Of a DNA stretch of 64,000 bases, positions 58,439 to 64,000 are shown in pieces (position 1 is the first letter of the stretch; every line of letters starts with the position of its first letter). Origin of the DNA: JAOUEA01 sp963821925. Its GTDB lineage: Bacteria > Actinomycetota > UBA4738 > HRBIN12. Below the pieces are notes generated by a model that did not search any database, had not been told where the DNA came from, and saw only the letters and a program-made list of their open reading frames with translations. Position numbers and translations under genes: made by a program. The stretch spans positions 248,001 to 312,000 of the forward strand of contig CAWGFO010000001.1 of the NCBI GenBank assembly GCA_963821925.1, written 5' to 3'.

Positions 58439-59448
58439 GTGAAGCGATGGCTGGTGATCATGGCGGCGCTCGCCACCGCCGCGCTCGGGACGACCGCCTG
58501 CGACGACGAAGAGCGGCGGCGCGCGCACGGCGAACGCAGCGACCCCGACCGAGGCGCCCGCCGCCCCGAACCTTGACGGGCGCATCGTGTTCGATCGGCT
58601 CGAGGGCTCCTCTGAGGATACGTTCAGCTTACACGGTGAACCCCGACGGCACCGACGTCCAGCCCCTCTTCACGGAGGCGCCGTCGGAGTCCGCGCGCTG
58701 GTCGCCCGACGGCACACAGATCCAGATCAACTGCTGCGACGACGGCATGGCGGCACACCTGATCGACCCCGAGACGGGACGGATCCGCCGTCTCGCGCTG
58801 CCCGATCCACGCATCGAGACGTTCTGCGGTAACGCATGGTCTCCGGACGGGACGTGGCTCGCGTGCGAGGGCCACGGGTACGACGACCCCGGCCTGAACG
58901 GGATCTACCTGCTCCGGATCTCGGACCGCAAGCTCGTCCGGGTCACCACGAACCCGGACGGTTCGGACATCCCCGGCGACTTCTCCCCCGACGGCTCCAG
59001 GCTGGTCTTCGCCCGGGTCGACGCCGAGGGGAACGAGGCACTCTTCCTGACGAACGTCGACGGCTCGGGGCTACGCGAGATCAAGGGGAGCAGCCGCCTC
59101 GTGGAGCTCTCCGGAGGACGGTGGTCGCCAGACGGGACTCGGATCCTGTTCGCCGCCCGACGTAGCGAGGACCATCACAAGGGAGTCTGGGTCGTGGACC
59201 CCGACAGCGGGTCGCTCGATCTCTTCCCGATCGCGCGACCGTGCGGAGGGCTCTGGTCCAACCCGAAGGCGGTCGGCTGTGCGTCGCCCGCGTGGTCGCC
59301 CGACGGCACGCAGGTCGTCTTCACGCTCGGCTCCTCGGACGGCGAGCGCGAGGACCTCTTCATCGTGAACGCCGACGGCACCGGGGTGACCCGGCTGACC
59401 CACGGAGGCGGCGATCATCCGGACTGGGGAGTGCCGCCGAGCGCCTGA
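58439..59448 (+). CDS. PD40/TolB-like beta-propeller lipoprotein (two frameshifts)
   Basis: From GTG 58439, seven bases or so after a strong purine-rich site, the protein has a lipoprotein signal ending ALGTTAC. The frame then moves near 58510 to give a Thr/Ala/Pro linker and LDGRIVFDRLEG, and again near 58628 to YTVNPDGTDV. The rest is a PD40-type propeller with repeated WSPDGT motifs (RWSPDGTQIQ, AWSPDGTWLA, RWSPDGTRIL, AWSPDGTQVV) and matching VNPDGTDV-like strands. Joined length is about 335 aa. It is similar in fold to the membrane-anchored protein at 60133-61230. It probably sits on the outer face of the membrane and binds a ligand or partner. Confidence 0.8.
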
Positions 59449-59460
59449 GGTCGGAGAGCC

Positions 59461-59509
59461 GGCGCCCGCCCGGCCACCGGACCCTGCTCATCCGGTGGTC
59501 GGCGGCGCC
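59461..59509 (+). terminator. Long hairpin after the PD40 lipoprotein gene
   Basis: CCGGCCACCGGA (59470-59481) pairs with TCCGGTGGTCGG (59491-59502), with one G-T pair. An outer GGCGCC/GGCGCC (59461-59466, 59504-59509) extends the structure. It starts 12 bp after the stop codon and separates the lipoprotein gene from the sigma factor gene. Confidence 0.65.
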
Positions 59510-59617
59510 TTCACCGGCGCAGCAGCCACATCGACCTCAACCTCACGCCCCCTTCGCGCGAGTGACGGGAAGGACGAAGATGAGCGCGACGTGTCGCGCA
59601 CCGCGAGGAGCAGGCTC

Positions 59618-60136
59618 GTGTTGGAACCGCTGGGGATGGCGGTCGAGCGAACGCCGGAGGCGTTCGAGGACTTCTACGTCAGGGAGTACTCGGCCGTGGT
59701 GGGGCTCGCGTACGCCCTCTCGGGATCGAGATGGGGCGGGGAGGATCTCGCGCAAGAGGCCTTCCTCGCCGCCCACCGACGATGGGACGAGATCGGTGTG
59801 TACGACCAACCGGGCGCGTGGGTACGCAGGGTCGTGGCGAACCTGTCGGTCTCGAGCTTCCGCCGACGCGCGGCCGAGGCCAAGGCCCTCGCCAGGTTCG
59901 CCCTCACCCAGGCGCCCCCGCTCCCCGACCTCGCCGCGAGCGACCTCGCCTTCTGGGCGGCCGTCCGGTCGCTCCCCCATCGGCAGGCCCAGGCCGTGGC
60001 CCTGTTCTACCTGGAGGACCGATCCGTCGCCGACGTGGCCGAGATCCTGGACATGTCCGAGGGCACCGTGAAACGGCACCTCTACGACGCCCGCCAGACG
60101 CTGGCTCGGCGCCTGGCGCCCGAGGAGGAGCCATGA
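59618..60136 (+). CDS. ECF sigma factor (SigE/SACE-like)
   Basis: This 172-residue ECF sigma factor has region 2 as FEDFYVREYSAVVGLAYALSG and EDLAQEAFLAAHRRWDEIG, then the linker and region 4 with LPHRQAQAVALFYLEDRSVAD and recognition helix MSEGTVKRHLYDARQTLARRL. The GTG at 59618 is preferred because GAGGAG lies 7 bases upstream. An ATG at 59580 with a good GGAAGG site is in another frame and could be the true start if an indel intervenes. Its stop overlaps the start of the PD40-domain gene by ATGA (60133-60136), so the two are coupled as sigma factor and probable regulator. Confidence 0.9.
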   Translation: MLEPLGMAVERTPEAFEDFYVREYSAVVGLAYALSGSRWGGEDLAQEAFLAAHRRWDEIGVYDQPGAWVRRVVANLSVSSFRRRAAEAKALARFALTQAPPLPDLAASDLAFWAAVRSLPHRQAQAVALFYLEDRSVADVAEILDMSEGTVKRHLYDARQTLARRLAPEEEP

Positions 60137-61230
60137 CGATCGACCCGCGCGGACAGCGAGCGGGTCGCGCGATACGGCGCGCGATCGACGACGTCACCGC
60201 CGGCGATCCCGGTCGAGGGTCGTTCGAGCGGTTCGAACGCCACCGGAGGAGCAGACGGCGGAACGAGCGGATCGGGGCCGCGATCGTGGCGGGCGTCGTC
60301 GCCGTCGCCGCGGTGGTGTTCGTCACGCGATCCTTCACGACGGACGAGCACGGCCTCCCCGCCACTCCGACCACGACGGGCCGCATCCTGTTCGGGTCGT
60401 GGGACCCGCGCGTGCAGCGTGCCGACTGGCGCACGGTCCTGGCCGACGGCTCTGGCGCGCGAGATCTGGGGATCTCCACCACGTGCGCCGTTTGGTACCC
60501 CGACGGGGCGCACATCCTGATAACGAACGACGCGGCCGCGAGGCAGGGGCGGCGACCGCTGCGCCCCGCGGTCGTCGATCCGGACGGCTCGCATCTCCGG
60601 CCGCTCGACGCCACGCGCGATCCCGATCTCAACCTGGGCTGCGGGGACGTGTCACCCGACGGATCGCGGATCGCGCTCGAAGGGTTCGGTCAAGGGGATC
60701 ACCCCGAGCTCAACGGGATCTACTCGATCCGTGCCTCCGACGGGGGCGACCTCACGACCCTCGTCCGCGGGCACGTGGCGCCCCCCAGATACTCGCCGGA
60801 CGGCCGTCTGCTGTCGTTCTTCGAGACGAAGGAAGGCGTCAGCCCGCCCGGATCAGGCGCGCTCTTCGTGACGCGATCCGACGGGAGTGCCCGTCCCCAC
60901 CGGATCACCCCGTGGGGCGCGGCGTTCGACGACCACGCGTGGTCCCCCGACGGCGCATGGATCATCTTCCAGCGGCCGTACGGACAGCTGTACCTCGTGC
61001 GCCCCGACGGCTCCGACCTGCATCGGGTTCCCGTCGACCTGCCCAAGAGCACGGGGGCGTCGAACGCGTCCTGGTCGCCCGACGGCGCGTGGATCGTCTT
61101 CAGCCTGCAGCGGCAGGAGGAGTCCTCGATCTACATCGTTCGCCCCGATGGCACCCGTATGCACGAGGTGATCGCCACGCCCGGGCAGCAGCTGCAGCAT
61201 GCGGACTGGGTCTCGACCGCTACGCCGTGA
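60133..61230 (+). CDS. Membrane-anchored PD40 propeller protein, probable anti-sigma factor
   Basis: The 365-aa protein has a cytoplasmic basic N-terminus of about 47 residues, one membrane span (IGAAIVAGVVAVAAVVFVT) and an extracytoplasmic PD40-type beta-propeller. Propeller motifs include VSPDGSRIAL, YSPDGRLLSF, WSPDGAWIIF, VRPDGSDLHRV and WSPDGAWIVF. Translational coupling to the ECF sigma gene, single-span topology and the location of the N-terminus in the cytoplasm suggest a membrane anti-sigma factor. The N-terminus lacks the zinc-binding anti-sigma motif. The external propeller would then be the sensor. The adjacent lipoprotein has the same fold and may compete or interact. Confidence 0.8.
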   Translation: MTIDPRGQRAGRAIRRAIDDVTAGDPGRGSFERFERHRRSRRRNERIGAAIVAGVVAVAAVVFVTRSFTTDEHGLPATPTTTGRILFGSWDPRVQRADWRTVLADGSGARDLGISTTCAVWYPDGAHILITNDAAARQGRRPLRPAVVDPDGSHLRPLDATRDPDLNLGCGDVSPDGSRIALEGFGQGDHPELNGIYSIRASDGGDLTTLVRGHVAPPRYSPDGRLLSFFETKEGVSPPGSGALFVTRSDGSARPHRITPWGAAFDDHAWSPDGAWIIFQRPYGQLYLVRPDGSDLHRVPVDLPKSTGASNASWSPDGAWIVFSLQRQEESSIYIVRPDGTRMHEVIATPGQQLQHADWVSTATP

Positions 61231-61260
61231 ACGGCGTGGATATCCCAACCACACGGCGTC

Positions 61261-61281
61261 GCCGGAGGGTCGCCCCTCGGC
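61261..61281. terminator. Hairpin between convergent genes
   Basis: GCCG-g-AGGG (61261-61269) pairs with CCCTCGGC (61274-61281) with one bulged G and a 4-base loop. A second small inverted repeat, ACGCCGT-GA-ACGGCGT (61222-61237), overlaps the stop of the PD40 gene. Both lie between convergent genes. Confidence 0.4.
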
Positions 61282-61293
61282 GCCCGCCCGCCC

Positions 61294-62730
61294 CTAACAA
61301 CGGAACCGCACGGTGACACCGCTCGCCGCGAACCTCGTGTCCCCCCGATACGCGGCCGTGATCCGACAGCGGGTGGCGTCGGACCGACGGAACTTCGCCG
61401 CGTACGCGCTGTCCGTGAACGTGTCGCCGTTGAGGTCGCTCTTGCCCGAGAGGAGCGACCGCTGACCACGGACCCGCACCCACGCACCGCCCTTCCGCTT
61501 GAACAGGGTCACGGCGATCCTGTGGCCCGGACGGGCCGGCGAGACCAGCCCGCGCGCGAAGACGCTCGACCCTCGCTTCGACACCCGCAGGGTCGTTCGG
61601 GTGTCGTCATCGAGGATCCGGCCGGTCGCCTGCGGCGTGCCGTACGCGACGCCTGCCGACGGGTTCACCAGCGTCACGAAGAACGTCTCGTTGTGCTCGA
61701 GGAGCCGGTCGCCCACGACGGAGACGTCGATCGTTGCGGTGGTCTGTCCGGCGCCGAACGACACCGTTCCCGATGCCGGCGCGAAGTCGACGGTTTCGGT
61801 CGCCGTGCCGTTCGTGGTCGCGACGTCGGTCGTCACCGCCGTGGTGGTTTCTCCGGATCGCGTCACGGTGAAGGTGATCGTGGCGGTGTCCCCGCTCGCA
61901 CCCTCACGGACATTGCCCCCGGCGATGTCGAGCTGGGCGCTGCCGGGTGGGATCGGATCGTTGTCCACGATCGTCACGAGCGTCGAGGATATGTCGATCG
62001 TCGCGTTCATGGGCGTCGACAGGTCGATCGTGAAGGTTTCGTTGCTCTCGTCGTCGAGGTCACCGATCACCGGCACCACGAGCGTTTGCGACGTTTCACC
62101 GGGCGCGAACTCGACCGTTCCCGACCCAGCGGTGTAGTCGACGCCGGCCGTCGCGCTGCCGTCGGTCATCGCGTACTCCACCGTGACCGGACGCCCGCTC
62201 GGCGCGTCGAGGGAGACGTCGACGGCCGCGATGGAGTCGGTGTCGTTGCCCTCCGGGACGGAGAGGCTGGCGGGGACGGAAACGCTCGGCATCGGATCGT
62301 CGTCCTCGATCGTGCCGGTGCCCTCGGCGTCGGCGAGCGTCGCGCCCACCGGGGAGGACAGCCGTACCACGAACGTCTCGTCCTTCTCGTCGAGAAGGTC
62401 GCCGTTCACCGTGATCGAGATCTTGCGGGTGAGCTTGTTCCCGGCGAACCTGACGGTGCCCTTCCTGGCGACGAAGTCGGCCGGGTTCTGCGCCGACCCT
62501 TCCCCCGTCGCGTAGGCCACCGACGCCTTCCCGCGAACGGATGAGGTCAGGGTGAAGACGGCCGACACCGTGCCACCGTCGCCCTCGGTGACGGCGACGT
62601 CGTCGATCGTGATGTCGGGTAGGGCCGCAGCCAGCGCTGGCCGATGCCGAGCTGGCGTAAGCACGTGGCCGGCGACCAGAAGCGCGAGCAGGAGGAACCA
62701 CACTGAACGGCGCACGACGCTCCCTTTCAT
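61294..62730 (-). CDS. Secreted protein with Calx-beta domains
   Basis: This 478-residue protein has a signal peptide (VWFLLLALLVAGHVLTPA), then three Calx-beta type domains at about residues 38-150, 150-260 and 260-375. Each shows the G-T-A/S-x-x-x-D-(F/Y) and D-x-x-x-E-x-(N/D)-E-x-F motifs (DLLDEKDETFVV, DLDDESNETFTI, DRLLEHNETFFV) and a terminal ILDDD-type strand. Calx-beta domains bind calcium. The C-terminal 100 residues are a basic beta domain with a likely disulfide, ending VTVRFRC. ATG 62730 is given, but GTG 62715 with AAAGGGAG just upstream is an alternative start. It is probably surface-exposed or secreted. Confidence 0.82.
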   Translation of the reverse strand: MKGSVVRRSVWFLLLALLVAGHVLTPARHRPALAAALPDITIDDVAVTEGDGGTVSAVFTLTSSVRGKASVAYATGEGSAQNPADFVARKGTVRFAGNKLTRKISITVNGDLLDEKDETFVVRLSSPVGATLADAEGTGTIEDDDPMPSVSVPASLSVPEGNDTDSIAAVDVSLDAPSGRPVTVEYAMTDGSATAGVDYTAGSGTVEFAPGETSQTLVVPVIGDLDDESNETFTIDLSTPMNATIDISSTLVTIVDNDPIPPGSAQLDIAGGNVREGASGDTATITFTVTRSGETTTAVTTDVATTNGTATETVDFAPASGTVSFGAGQTTATIDVSVVGDRLLEHNETFFVTLVNPSAGVAYGTPQATGRILDDDTRTTLRVSKRGSSVFARGLVSPARPGHRIAVTLFKRKGGAWVRVRGQRSLLSGKSDLNGDTFTDSAYAAKFRRSDATRCRITAAYRGDTRFAASGVTVRFRC

Positions 62731-62989
62731 CGGCTTGCAGGGACCGGCCAACCATAGCTTGGGGGTATGGCACTGCGAAGCATCTCGATGGATCCGGCGG
62801 ACCCGGCCGTGCGATCCCGGGGCACGCCACGCTGCGGCATGTGAGCGAGGAACGGGCCTGAACGACGGGGGGTTCGGTCCGCGTGGGACGTACTCGCCAC
62901 GTTCTGGGACGAAGGGCTGGCGCATCCGAAACGTTGCTTCGGAGGGGAAGAACGTTGGCCGTCCCGAGTCATGGCCCGCGCCGCCAGAT

Positions 62990-64000
62990 CTAGGCGAGAC
63001 CGTCCACGTGGTCGTAGAGCAGCTCCGAGATGGGCCACGCCCCCTCGGACGTGTTCGAGATCACCGTGTAGGTCACGCCGGTCACAGGATCATGCTCGCT
63101 GTCGAACGACACGCCGGCGTCGTGGCCGGTGAGCCACACGGCATCCGACGTCTCGTGCAACCAGAACCCGAGCCCGTAACGTTTCGACCCGTCCGGCGCA
63201 GTGCTGCGGGGCCGCAGCATCTCGTTCACCCGTTCCCGAGGCAGGATGCGCCCGGCGAAGAGCGCGCTCCAGAAGCTGCTCAGGTCCGCCGCCGTCGAGT
63301 AGATCCCGCCGTCGCCGCTGCCGAGCACCGGCAGGTGGAACACGTTCGTCCTGGGGTCGTCCGTGGTTAGGTACCCGAGCGCGGCGTCTCCGGGGAGCTC
63401 GTCCGAGCGCAGGAACGCCGTTCCGCCCATCCCGGCCGGCTCGCACACCCTGGCCCGAACGAGCTCGTGGAACGAGACGCCGCTCGCCCGCTCGGCGATC
63501 AGCGCGAGCACGACGAAGCCACCGTTGCAGTACGCGAACCGCTCGCCCGGAGGGGAGACCGTGGGAAACCCATCGAGCACTGCGAGGAAGTCCTCGGTCG
63601 TGGAGAGCTGCTGGACGGGGACCGGCAACACGTAGTCGGCGATCTCGTGACCGGCATCCTCATCGAAGTAGTCGCCGATGCCCGACCGGTTGGAGAGCAG
63701 GTGCTCGATCGTCACACCGTCGTCGATCAACGGGAGGTCATCGCCGAGCACCGATCGTGCCGTCGTCTCGAGACCGAGCACGCCCTCTTCCACGAGGCTC
63801 ATCACGGTCAGCGCCGTCCACCCCTTCACGCCGCTCGCGATCGCGAACCGGGTCTCGATGGTGTTGGGGATCGCGTGCGCCCGGTCGGCGAGTCCGTACG
63901 CCCTCACGAACTCGAGGTCCCCCGCTCGGTCGACCCGCACGACGCCGGAGAAGCCCGTCTCCCGGGCGACCGCATCGATCTGGTCAGCGAGCGGCTCCAT
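62990..64000 (-). CDS. Serine hydrolase, class C beta-lactamase-like
   Basis: This 336-aa protein belongs to the beta-lactamase/D-Ala-D-Ala carboxypeptidase (class C, family S12) fold. The nucleophile motif S-x-x-K is ASGVKG (near residue 55), the Y-x-N motif is YCNGG (near residue 157), and the third motif is HDAG in place of K-T-G. This is usual for esterase-like members such as EstB. No signal peptide is seen from the ATG at 64000, so it is probably cytoplasmic. The start codon is the last three bases of the window, so an upstream extension cannot be excluded. The substrate is unknown; many relatives are esterases or D-aminopeptidases rather than beta-lactamases. Confidence 0.88.
   Translation of the reverse strand: MEPLADQIDAVARETGFSGVVRVDRAGDLEFVRAYGLADRAHAIPNTIETRFAIASGVKGWTALTVMSLVEEGVLGLETTARSVLGDDLPLIDDGVTIEHLLSNRSGIGDYFDEDAGHEIADYVLPVPVQQLSTTEDFLAVLDGFPTVSPPGERFAYCNGGFVVLALIAERASGVSFHELVRARVCEPAGMGGTAFLRSDELPGDAALGYLTTDDPRTNVFHLPVLGSGDGGIYSTAADLSSFWSALFAGRILPRERVNEMLRPRSTAPDGSKRYGLGFWLHETSDAVWLTGHDAGVSFDSEHDPVTGVTYTVISNTSEGAWPISELLYDHVDGLA

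Noticed and set aside
62990..64000. Calling the S12 hydrolase a beta-lactamase resistance gene
   Set aside because: No signal peptide is seen and the third motif is HDAG rather than K-T-G. Esterase-like members are far more common.

Overview
The window reads as chromosomal DNA from a high-GC actinomycete-type bacterium, probably a deep-branching or environmental Actinomycetota. The main evidence is a WhiB-type iron-sulfur regulator, a SARP/BTAD regulator, ECF sigma and anti-sigma pairs, Eis-like and NfeD-like proteins, frequent GTG starts and dense four-base ATGA gene overlaps. I see no insertion sequence, prophage, CRISPR array or rRNA. One tRNA (tRNA-Pro, CGG) is present. Many genes, mostly between 36 and 59 kb, can be read end to end only if one or more single-base indels are corrected. 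This looks more like long-read consensus error than wholesale decay, and each case is marked.

Layout, 0-36 kb. The left end holds the tail of a RecB-family nuclease, small cNMP-binding and Crp-type proteins, an MBL hydrolase/Nudix pair and a MidA-type methyltransferase. A sugar ABC transporter without its own ATPase (4.4-7.5 kb), a secreted Asp-box protein, an acyl-CoA dehydrogenase and a lone nuoD follow. Next come selA-selB (selenocysteine insertion), a WhiB frame that runs without a stop into RidA, an NfeD-like protein, a PASTA penicillin-binding protein, YqeY, a metallophosphoesterase, tRNA-Pro, an NlpC/P60 hydrolase, a sigma/anti-sigma pair, a glutaredoxin-thioredoxin reductase fusion, an alpha/beta hydrolase, an ADP-ribosylglycohydrolase, rpsD and two tandem secreted paralogues.

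From 36.4 kb back to 29.7 kb runs a five-gene operon: fatty acyl-CoA reductase fused to a HAD phosphatase, Zn-alcohol dehydrogenase, LarA-like DUF2088 protein, PlsC-type acyltransferase and TetR regulator. A perfect palindrome lies just upstream of its first gene. I regard this as the best candidate for an undescribed lipid system.

From 36.6 to 48.5 kb the DNA is dominated by secreted proteins: a zincin-like protein with an HELMH motif, a roughly 2,000-residue surface protein with about twelve Ig-like repeats (six nearly identical 342-bp units) and a LamG-like protein. Among them lie a Crp regulator, a MazG-like protein and two acetyltransferases. Aspartate kinase and aspartate-semialdehyde dehydrogenase follow at 49.4-52.2 kb.

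At 52.4-55.6 kb a SARP-like regulator faces a small operon (DUF4242, TusA-like, DsrE-like, membrane protein). The gap between them carries an 11-bp-period direct repeat placed as a SARP box should be. The right end has a methyltransferase, a gene-poor stretch (56.2-57.2 kb), an M55 aminopeptidase, a PD40 lipoprotein next to an ECF sigma factor with a membrane-anchored PD40 partner, a Calx-beta protein and a class C beta-lactamase-like hydrolase that starts at the last base.
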